A stretch of DNA of 56,592 nucleotides from an uncultured Clostridia bacterium (GTDB lineage: Bacteria > Bacillota > Clostridia > TANB77 > CAG-508), in NCBI GenBank assembly GCA_947628215.1, contig CANQYZ010000011.1, forward strand, positions 1 to 56,592, in the 5' to 3' direction. Below the pieces are notes generated by a model that was not told the origin of the DNA, did not search any database, and saw nothing but the letters and a program-made list of their open reading frames with translations. This document shows, in pieces, positions 46,236-53,466 of the stretch (positions within the stretch are counted from its first letter, which is position 1; every line of letters starts with the position of its first letter). A program made the position numbers and the translations under genes.

Positions 46236-47117
46236 ATGGGTAATTCTTTAGCAAATAATTTTGGACAGTTTTTTGATATAAATGTAATACAATATTTTCA
46301 AACTTTAATTAGTAATCCTTTTAGAATCGCAATGTTTGTTTTAGATATTGCTATAGTTGTATTTTGTGTAAGAAAAATAATGACTCAAGTAAAAGATACT
46401 AGACTTTGGCAACTGATAAAAGGTATTATTGTAATTTTAGTTGCAACAATAATTAGTGGAATATTGCAACTTACAATAGTAAACTTCTTACTTACTCAAT
46501 TTATGACTTATTTTGTTTTTGCACTTATTGTTATCTTTCAACCAGAACTTAGAAGATTTTTAGAGCAACTTGGAACTAGAAAATTTAGAAAGATTTTTGG
46601 TTTAGGAATAAAAGATAAAGAAATAAAAACAAAAGAGGAGATATATAAAGTTGCAATAGCAGCTGCTGAGATGTCTCAATCTAAAACAGGAGCTTTAATA
46701 GTATTTGAAAGAGATATAAGATTAAATGATGTAATAGCTACAGGAATTGAACTTAATGCAGAAATTTCACCACAATTATTAGTTAATATATTTGTTACAA
46801 GAACTCCACTTCATGATGGAGCAGTAATTATAAGTAATAATAAAATTGCTGCAGCATCTTGTATGTTACCACTTTCAAATGATCATAATATACCACAAGA
46901 ACTAGGTACTAGACATAGAGCAGCTATTGGAATTTCGAAAGAAACAGATGCGATAGTAGTAATCGTTTCAGAAGAAACAGGAAAAATTTCAATTGCAAAA
47001 GATGGTACTTTAATTGCTGATGTAAAAGATGAAACATTGAAGAAAATATTAATAAAAAATCTTATTGTTGAACCAACAGAACAAGAAGATAAGACTAAAT
47101 TAAATAAAGCAAGTTAA
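46236..47117 (+). CDS. cdaA: Diadenylate cyclase CdaA
   Basis: A 293-residue membrane enzyme that makes c-di-AMP from two ATP. Three N-terminal membrane helices (about 25-105) are followed by the DAC domain, with the catalytic PLHDGAVII and GTRHRAAIG motifs. c-di-AMP controls potassium and osmotic balance. In many Firmicutes cdaR and glmM follow; here a terminator and a convergent HAD gene follow instead. Confidence 0.96.
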   Translation: MGNSLANNFGQFFDINVIQYFQTLISNPFRIAMFVLDIAIVVFCVRKIMTQVKDTRLWQLIKGIIVILVATIISGILQLTIVNFLLTQFMTYFVFALIVIFQPELRRFLEQLGTRKFRKIFGLGIKDKEIKTKEEIYKVAIAAAEMSQSKTGALIVFERDIRLNDVIATGIELNAEISPQLLVNIFVTRTPLHDGAVIISNNKIAAASCMLPLSNDHNIPQELGTRHRAAIGISKETDAIVVIVSEETGKISIAKDGTLIADVKDETLKKILIKNLIVEPTEQEDKTKLNKAS

Positions 47118-47132
47118 AAATAAATTTATATA

Positions 47133-47172
47133 AAAATAAACCAAATAGAAAACTATTTGGTTTTATTTTTTC
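47133..47172. terminator. Bidirectional terminator between cdaA and the HAD gene
   Basis: AAACCAAATAG pairs with CTATTTGGTTT, flanked by A- and T-rich runs. Confidence 0.9.
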
Positions 47173-47200
47173 TTTTTATTTAAAAAATAAGCATCTTTAT

Positions 47201-48070
47201 TTATACTTTTACATTTAAATTTGTGTCATTAAAATCAATAAATTTATAAACTGCTTCAGCAAATCCACCTTGTGAAACATTATTTGTTGTAGTATAAGTT
47301 GCAATGTTTTTTATTTCATCATAAGCATTTGCAACAGCAACAGATACACCTGAATTTTTAAGCATTTCTAAATCATTTAGATTATCTCCAACTGCCATAA
47401 TCTCATCTTTAGATATTTGCAGATAATCTTTTAAAAACTCTAAAGCTTCATCTTTATTAGTATTTTTTGGAGCAATAGATAAATATTCATATTCTTTGTT
47501 TATTATTAAATCTTTATATTTTCCAAATTTAGATATTGTAGTTACTGAAAAATCATTAGCTTCTTGAAGTTCAGATTTTACTATATTTAAATGATTATCA
47601 CTAGAAAGTACTACTTGAAGAACTTCTAAATTATTGTCTACTATTGCTTTATAAATATTGTCAGTAATTAAAAATCTAGATCCTAGAGGATTTAACTTAT
47701 AATTTCTAAGATCCATATATTTTAAATTAGAAGTTATAATATCTTTATCAGTATAAGCATGAATATGAAGATTATATTTTTCTGCTGTATCTATACAATT
47801 TTTAATTTCATCTAAACGTAAACAATGTTTATAAATTGATTCGCCAGTTTCTAAATTTACAATGTGAGAACCATTTCCAAAAATTCCATAAGTTGCATTA
47901 AATCTATTACATAATGATTTGCCGACTGAATAAGACTTTCCTGTACATACGGCAAAGCTTATTTTTTTATTATTAATATCTTTTATAGCATTTAAATTAT
48001 TGGGAGAAATAAAGTTATTCTCATCAATAATTGTGCCATCTAAATCGCTTGCAACTAATTTTATAGACAT
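47201..48070 (-). CDS. HAD superfamily (Cof type) phosphatase
   Basis: A 289-residue hydrolase. Motif I is LVASDLDGTIID with the nucleophile Asp; motif II AVCTGKS; motif III Lys in NTNKDEALEFL; motif IV AVGDNLNDLEML. The C2B cap lies between motifs II and III. Substrates of Cof-like enzymes are sugar phosphates, FMN or related; this one cannot be assigned. The GTC GGC in YSVGKS has an out-of-phase CGG and is read normally. It is divergent from the AraC-type regulator. Confidence 0.92.
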   Translation of the reverse strand: MSIKLVASDLDGTIIDENNFISPNNLNAIKDINNKKISFAVCTGKSYSVGKSLCNRFNATYGIFGNGSHIVNLETGESIYKHCLRLDEIKNCIDTAEKYNLHIHAYTDKDIITSNLKYMDLRNYKLNPLGSRFLITDNIYKAIVDNNLEVLQVVLSSDNHLNIVKSELQEANDFSVTTISKFGKYKDLIINKEYEYLSIAPKNTNKDEALEFLKDYLQISKDEIMAVGDNLNDLEMLKNSGVSVAVANAYDEIKNIATYTTTNNVSQGGFAEAVYKFIDFNDTNLNVKV

Positions 48071-48169
48071 CTACTTTAGTCCTCTCTTGATATTTATATT
48101 TCACCTATTATATAATAAAAATAGAATAAAATCAATGAAAATATAGTATTTGTAATATTAGAGGGAAAT

Positions 48170-48979
48170 ATGAACATTTATCATACATTAAATCAAACAA
48201 TAGAGTATATAGAAGAAAACTTAGAAAATGAAATAGAATATAAGAAAATTGCTCAAATAATGGGAATGAATGAAAATACTGCTCAAAGTGTTTTCTTTGT
48301 TTTATGTGATATATCATTATCTGAGTATATTAGAAAAAGAAGATTATCAAATGCTGGATCTGATTTATATAATAAAGATACTACTATTATGGATATTGCG
48401 GTTAAATATCAGTATAATAATGCAACATCATTTTCAAGAGCATTTGAGAAATTTCATGGAATAAAACCAAGTCAAGTAAAAAAGAAACCAGATGGACTAA
48501 AAATATATTCTAAAATTGTATTTGATGAGAATGTAGAAGAGAGAAAAAGTATTGAATATAGCATAATAGAAATGGATGAAAAAATTCTTTATGGAATATG
48601 CAAAAAGACTAATAATGAAAAGATAGGAAAAGATGCACCAGAACTTTGGAAAACTAAAGAAAAAAAGTATCTTAAAAAATATGGATATTTTGATTATGGA
48701 ATGACAGTTTATGAAAATGGATTAAGAGAAAGATGCTGTGAATACTGGGTATTATATGATAAAAAAATAGATGAAAAAGAATTTAAAAAAGTAGTAATTC
48801 CAAAATCAAAATGGATAATGTTTAGAATAAATTCTCAAGAAACTAGTGATATTCAAGAGGTGGCAGATAGATTTTATAAAGAGTTTTTTATAAGTGCTAA
48901 ATATAAGTTTAGCTCTATTCCAGAACTTGAATATTATCATGATGATGTAGTAGACTTTTTAGTTCCAATAGAAGAATAA
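48170..48979 (+). CDS. AraC family regulator with GyrI-like effector domain
   Basis: A 269-residue protein with an N-terminal AraC-type double helix-turn-helix (residues about 5-105: LNQTIEYIEENLENEIEYKKIAQ, IMDIAVKYQYNNATSFSRAFEKFHGIKPSQVKK) and a C-terminal GyrI/Rob-like ligand-binding domain (about 115-265). Such proteins sense small hydrophobic compounds and often control efflux. The divergent HAD gene is a possible target. Confidence 0.92.
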   Translation: MNIYHTLNQTIEYIEENLENEIEYKKIAQIMGMNENTAQSVFFVLCDISLSEYIRKRRLSNAGSDLYNKDTTIMDIAVKYQYNNATSFSRAFEKFHGIKPSQVKKKPDGLKIYSKIVFDENVEERKSIEYSIIEMDEKILYGICKKTNNEKIGKDAPELWKTKEKKYLKKYGYFDYGMTVYENGLRERCCEYWVLYDKKIDEKEFKKVVIPKSKWIMFRINSQETSDIQEVADRFYKEFFISAKYKFSSIPELEYYHDDVVDFLVPIEE

Positions 48980-49010
48980 AATAAGATAGATGGAAATTTA
49001 AATATTAGAA

Positions 49011-49049
49011 GCTGACTTTTTTCATATATAAAAAGTCAGTCTTTTTTTA
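49011..49049 (+). terminator. Terminator after the AraC gene
   Basis: GACTTTTT pairs with AAAAAGTC, followed by TTTTTTT. Confidence 0.88.
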
Positions 49050-49083
49050 TGTAAATCTAGTATGATAATGTTGGTGATAGTAT

Positions 49084-50970
49084 ATGAGAGTAAATAAGTA
49101 TGAGATAATGATAACAACAGATTTTGCAGATGAAAACGAATGGCTTAAATTATTTTTAGAAATATCTAAATTAAATGGACTTTTTAGAAAATGGAGATTT
49201 TACTTAAAAATAGATAGAGGAGTAATAAGATATTATATTGTAACTAAAAGAAGTATGCCAACAGTATTAAATTCAACAGGATGTTTTTTATTAAAAAAGA
49301 TTGATTCATTTGAAAGAGAAAGAACTTTAATTCAATATTTTTATTTTGTTACTAATAAGGAAAATAACATAGTAGATATTTATGATAAAAATGAATCTAA
49401 ATATAATCAAATTTTAAAACAAGTTGAAATTATAATAATGCCATTTAAAAAAGATAATTATTTTACTAAAAGTAAATTATATTTTATGCATAAAAATGGG
49501 AATAAATCAAAAGGAAGAACTATCTTTTTTATTCCACATAGTAGTATAAGTGTAGATTTTTCAAGACATACTAGATTTTCATATTGCAAAGATGGAACAA
49601 AATATTTAAGGATTCAAAAATCAATTAATTTATTTGAAACAAATAATTCTAAAGAAAATATGCTTGAAGTAAATACTTTTCCATATTCAGAAAATAAATA
49701 TTTCTTAAATATAAAAGATTATGATTTTGATAAACATTCTTTAATTGTAGGGGGAAGTGGTACTGGAAAATCAAAGTTAATTGCACATATTACAAAAAGT
49801 ATTTATGAAAATAAAGATTTAAGATCAGATTATAAAGTAGTTATAATAGATCCACATTCTTCAATAGAAGATGATATTGGAGGATTAGATAATGCTGAAG
49901 TAATAGATATGAAAGAATCTTCAAGCTCTGCAAATTTATGGTTTAACTCAAATAAAAATGTAAGTAGTGGAACAGAAACAGTTCTTACAGTTTTAAAAAG
50001 TATATTTGGTGGTGAATTTAATTCAAAACTTGAAAGAGTGCTAAGACATAGTGTGTATTTACTTTTAAAAAAAGAGATGTTAAATTTTGAAAATTTAAGG
50101 AAATTACTTATTGAAACAGAATTTAGAAATAAACTTTTAAAAGAATCTGATGATATAGACTTAAATATAAAAGAATTTTTTTATCAAGATTTTATAGAAA
50201 TAAAAACAAATTCTTATACACAGGCAATATCTCCAATAATTGCTCTAATAGATGAAATGCAAATGCTTCCTTGTTTTAGAGAAGAAAACAGTAGAAGCAT
50301 AGAAAGTATAATAAAAAATAATTTTTTAAGTATATTTTCATTAAACCAAGCAGAGCTTGGAGAGAAAGTTACTAAAATTATCTCTGGTTTAATAATGGGG
50401 GTTATATTTCAGCTTATCCAAAGAAAAGCTTTTTATGAACATATAATTTTGGTCATAGATGAAGTTGCTGTAATAGAAAATCCCATTATAAAAAATTTAT
50501 TATCAGAAGCTAGAAAATATAATTTATCTTTAATTCTTTCGGGTCAATATTTTAAACAAGTAAGTGAATCTTTAAGAGAATCAATTGCAGCAAATGTTAT
50601 GAATTATTATACATTTAGAATATCAAGAGAAGATGCAATGCTCTTAAATGGTCAGCTTCAAATGGAAATGGCTGTTAAAGATACATATCATAATAGAGTA
50701 AAACTTTTATCAGAACTTCCAAATAGAGATTGCATAGTAAGAGTTACAAAAAATGGAGCAGTAATACCAGCTTTTAGAGCAAGAACAATGAATTTTGAAA
50801 GTATTCCAAGAAAGAAAAATCAGATTATAAGTAAAGTATCAGAAAAAGTGTGGAAAGAAGATAAAAATAAGAAAATAAAAAGATCAGGATTTTCACTTGG
50901 AAATAGTATAAATTTAAAAAGTATTATGAGCTCACAATCTACTAGTAGGAGGAAAATAAGTTATGAATAG
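49084..50970 (+). CDS. HerA/TraG-like P-loop ATPase
   Basis: A 628-residue protein. An N-terminal domain of about 210 residues (unrecognised) is followed by an ATPase core: Walker A in IVGGSGTGKSKLIAH (about 222-232), KVVIIDPHSS, and Walker B LVIDEVAV (about 455-462), then SEARKYNLSLILSGQYFKQ and the C-terminal motif of HerA/VirB4-like ATPases. Such ATPases move DNA or proteins. No conjugation genes are near. It overlaps the Cys-rich gene by 8 nt, so the pair is probably a unit. AraC-end terminator and a weak leader precede it. Confidence 0.85.
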   Translation: MRVNKYEIMITTDFADENEWLKLFLEISKLNGLFRKWRFYLKIDRGVIRYYIVTKRSMPTVLNSTGCFLLKKIDSFERERTLIQYFYFVTNKENNIVDIYDKNESKYNQILKQVEIIIMPFKKDNYFTKSKLYFMHKNGNKSKGRTIFFIPHSSISVDFSRHTRFSYCKDGTKYLRIQKSINLFETNNSKENMLEVNTFPYSENKYFLNIKDYDFDKHSLIVGGSGTGKSKLIAHITKSIYENKDLRSDYKVVIIDPHSSIEDDIGGLDNAEVIDMKESSSSANLWFNSNKNVSSGTETVLTVLKSIFGGEFNSKLERVLRHSVYLLLKKEMLNFENLRKLLIETEFRNKLLKESDDIDLNIKEFFYQDFIEIKTNSYTQAISPIIALIDEMQMLPCFREENSRSIESIIKNNFLSIFSLNQAELGEKVTKIISGLIMGVIFQLIQRKAFYEHIILVIDEVAVIENPIIKNLLSEARKYNLSLILSGQYFKQVSESLRESIAANVMNYYTFRISREDAMLLNGQLQMEMAVKDTYHNRVKLLSELPNRDCIVRVTKNGAVIPAFRARTMNFESIPRKKNQIISKVSEKVWKEDKNKKIKRSGFSLGNSINLKSIMSSQSTSRRKISYE

Positions 50971-51667
50971 AAAAGAGACAGAAGAGGTTATAAATAAAAC
51001 TTTTGTAAGTATTTTTGGAAAGCAAAGTCCATTTACTATAGAAGAGATTTTAAATAAATTTGCATTTGATGTTAAACTTCCAAAACAAGTAAAAGATTCA
51101 GTAACAGGAGAAATTACATGGTCTGAAATGGAAAATGCCAAAAAGTTTATAAAGCAAGATACTATGGAAAAATATGATAAATCAAAAGGATGGATGATAA
51201 GTAAAAGAGATATAAAATCTTTAGATGATATTATTGATTTATGGAACAGAATAAATTTTACAACTACTGAAAGAGTGTATGATTCAGAAAATGTTCATCA
51301 AAGTGATACTATATATAATTGCTCAAATATATTTAGATCAACAGATTGCAGAAAATGTAAAAATACTATTTTTTCAGATGGATGTGCTGATTCTGAAAAC
51401 TTAATAGCATGTCAAAGATCAGGATCTTCAGTAAATTGCTTAAGAGTAGATGATTCTGGTTCTTGTTCTAATAGTTATAGTGTAATATGTTCTGCTAAAA
51501 TTTCAAATTCTTATTTTATCCAAGATTGCAACAATCTATTTGAATGTATGTTTTGCTCACATATTTCAAACAGAAGATTTTGTATTGCAAATATGCAATT
51601 TGAAGAAACAGAATATTATGAGATAAAAGATGTTATAACAGATTGGATATTATCAAAAGAAAATTAG
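50963..51667 (+). CDS. Cys-rich protein coupled to the HerA-like ATPase
   Basis: A 234-residue protein. The first about 100 residues are a helical/soluble part (FVSIFGKQSPFTIEEILNKF). The second part has about 14 Cys spaced at regular steps, such as CSNIFRSTDCRKC, LIACQRSG and ECMFCSHISNRRFCIANMQF. The end resembles a pattern I recall from uncultivated bacteria (C-x2-C ... FCI-x-N-x-Q). The Cys array may bind metal or form a beta solenoid. The start overlaps the ATPase end. I cannot name the family. Confidence 0.75.
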   Translation: MNRKETEEVINKTFVSIFGKQSPFTIEEILNKFAFDVKLPKQVKDSVTGEITWSEMENAKKFIKQDTMEKYDKSKGWMISKRDIKSLDDIIDLWNRINFTTTERVYDSENVHQSDTIYNCSNIFRSTDCRKCKNTIFSDGCADSENLIACQRSGSSVNCLRVDDSGSCSNSYSVICSAKISNSYFIQDCNNLFECMFCSHISNRRFCIANMQFEETEYYEIKDVITDWILSKEN

Positions 51668-51670
51668 AAA

Positions 51671-51699
51671 TTGTAAAACTATCTAATTTATGCTATAAT
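51671..51699 (+). promoter_or_regulatory. Sigma-A promoter of truA
   Basis: TTGTAA and TATAAT are separated by 17 nt, with GAGGAG then the truA ATG. Confidence 0.75.
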
Positions 51700-51722
51700 C
51701 TTCTCGTTTAGAGGAGATAAAA

Positions 51723-52472
51723 ATGAGAAATATTAAGCTAATAATAGAATATGATGGTAAGTCTTTTAATGGATGGCAAAAACAACCTAACAAATTAAAT
51801 ATACAAGGTGAAATAGAAAATGCTATAAAAGAGATTACAAAAGATGAAGAAATTAATTTAATAGCATCTGGAAGAACTGATGCTGGTGTTCATAGCTTTG
51901 GTCAGACTGCAAATTTTAAGACAGAAAATGATACTATTCCAATAGAGAAATTTCCAGTTGCAATAAATTCTAAGCTAAAAAAATCAATAGTTATAAAATC
52001 AGCAGAAGAAGTAGATGAAAGATTTCATAGTAGATATTGTGTAAAATCTAAAACATATAGATATATAATAAATAACTCAGAAAATGGTAGTGCAATTTAT
52101 AGAGGGCTAGAATATCATATTCCACAAAAGCTAGATGTAGAAGAAATGAAAAAAGCTATTAAATACTTTGAAGGAGAACATGATTTTAAAGGATTTAAAG
52201 CAAGTGGTACTAGTAGCAAAAGTAGTGTAAGAACAATCTATAAAGCAGATTTAAGACAAGAAGGAGAAAGAATTGTAATTGAACTTACAGGAAGTGGATT
52301 TTTATATAATATGGTTAGAATAATAGCAGGAACTTTAGTAGATGTAGGACTTGGAAAAACAAAAGCGAATGATATTTCATCTATTATAGAAGCAAAGGAC
52401 AGAAAACTTGCAGGGAAAACACTTCCACCACATGGACTTTACTTACTTAAAGTTGAATATGAGAATAAATAA
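51723..52472 (+). CDS. truA: tRNA pseudouridine synthase A
   Basis: A 249-residue enzyme that forms pseudouridine at positions 38-40 of tRNA anticodon arms. The catalytic Asp is in ASGRTDAGVHSFGQ. IIEYDGKSFNGWQKQPN starts it; FLYNMVRIIAGTLVDVG and TLPPHGLYLLKVEY end it, all typical. Its length is normal. Confidence 0.97.
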   Translation: MRNIKLIIEYDGKSFNGWQKQPNKLNIQGEIENAIKEITKDEEINLIASGRTDAGVHSFGQTANFKTENDTIPIEKFPVAINSKLKKSIVIKSAEEVDERFHSRYCVKSKTYRYIINNSENGSAIYRGLEYHIPQKLDVEEMKKAIKYFEGEHDFKGFKASGTSSKSSVRTIYKADLRQEGERIVIELTGSGFLYNMVRIIAGTLVDVGLGKTKANDISSIIEAKDRKLAGKTLPPHGLYLLKVEYENK

Positions 52473-52566
52473 AAATATAAAAAAGCATTATTGTTATTTT
52501 ATTTTCACTTAAAATGAATATATGAATATTATATATAAAGTAATACATAAAAAGGAGAAAAATAAA

Positions 52567-52959
52567 ATGACAATGAATGAAATTTTACTTATATTTTTTG
52601 CAATTCCAGTTGCAGTAATAATACTTTCTGCAATATTTGAAACAATCATAAACTGCCCACTTAAAATTGCTGGAATTGTTTTTTCAATATTTTTGATAGT
52701 AGCATTTGCAACAATTGGAAGTATAGGGTTAGTTGCAGATATAGTTTATACGATATTTTCCTATATTACAGCATTATTAGTTAAAAAAATAAGTAGGCTA
52801 GAAATAAATAATGAATCTATAGGAGATTTTATTTATAATAATTCTGGAAATGAAATAAATGATTTATATAAAGAAAATAATAATCAAATTGTAAATAATA
52901 ATATTGATAATTTTAATACTTTAAATAGTTGTAGATATAATAAATATAGAAAATATTAA
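52567..52959 (+). CDS. Small two-helix membrane protein
   Basis: A 130-residue protein with two or three membrane helices (about 4-25, 32-52, 56-72) and an Asn/Asp/Glu-rich tail. Unrecognised. The ATG at 52567 is chosen because AAAAGGAG precedes it; an in-frame upstream ATG at 52522 has no site. Confidence 0.7.
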   Translation: MTMNEILLIFFAIPVAVIILSAIFETIINCPLKIAGIVFSIFLIVAFATIGSIGLVADIVYTIFSYITALLVKKISRLEINNESIGDFIYNNSGNEINDLYKENNNQIVNNNIDNFNTLNSCRYNKYRKY

Positions 52960-52976
52960 AGGAGATTTTTTTTAAA

Positions 52977-53213
52977 ATGCGAATAGATAAATTTTTAAAA
53001 ATGAGCAGAGTAATAAAAAGAAGAAGTGTAGCAAATGAAGTTATAGATGTTGGAAGAGTATCTGTAAATGGAAAACAAGTAAAACCAAGCTACGAAGTAA
53101 AAGTAGGAGATATAGTAGAAATACAATTTGGAGATAAATTATCAAAGTTTGAAATATTGTCTATTCCAAAACTTCAAAACGAAAATATAGCAGATTTAAT
53201 AAAGCTATTATAA
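52977..53213 (+). CDS. rqcP: S4 domain RNA-binding protein RqcP (YabO/Hsp15 type)
   Basis: A 78-residue S4 domain: MRIDKFLKMSRVIKRRSVANEV, RVSVNGKQVKPSYEVKVGD. This family stabilises peptidyl-tRNA on the obstructed 60S-like 50S subunit with RqcH during C-terminal alanine tailing. The gene's link to ribosome rescue is notable in a genome that seems to shift frame at CGG, but the gene is widespread. GGAGA precedes the ATG. Confidence 0.88.
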   Translation: MRIDKFLKMSRVIKRRSVANEVIDVGRVSVNGKQVKPSYEVKVGDIVEIQFGDKLSKFEILSIPKLQNENIADLIKLL

Positions 53214-53218
53214 AAAGT

Positions 53219-53258
53219 AAAAGACATATAAGTATATTAAAGCTTATGTGTCTTTTTA
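53219..53258 (+). terminator. Terminator after rqcP
   Basis: AAAGACATATAAG pairs with CTTATGTGTCTTT (one G-U pair), followed by a T run. Confidence 0.85.
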
Positions 53259-53264
53259 TATAAG

Positions 53265-53353
53265 CAATAAAAAATAACCATTCTGCTTTTTGCTGAAGAG
53301 GAGAATGGTTATTCCTCAAAAAGGCAACCACTTTGTGGTTTCTTCATTTTCTA
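53265..53353 (-). ncRNA. Predicted small RNA upstream of dnaE
   Basis: Transcribed leftward from a perfect TTGACA-17-TATAAT promoter (53360-53388). It is about 90 nt: a first hairpin AACCAC/GTGGTT, then a terminator hairpin AATAACCATTCT/AGAATGGTTATT followed by a T run. No open reading frame. Its architecture matches the candidate antitoxin sRNA at 31.6 kb, but no toxin-like gene lies on the other strand here. Confidence 0.6.
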
Positions 53354-53359
53354 CATCTA

Positions 53360-53388
53360 ATTATACAAGGGTAAATTTTTATTGTCAA
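53360..53388 (-). promoter_or_regulatory. Consensus sigma-A promoter of the 53.3-kb sRNA
   Basis: Minus-strand TTGACA and TATAAT match the consensus exactly, with a 17-nt spacer. Confidence 0.88.
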
Positions 53389-53466
53389 TAATAAAAAACA
53401 AAAGTTTTATATCTGATTGATAAATTAAGAATACTGTGATATATTAGCAAAAAAAGGAGAAAAAAG

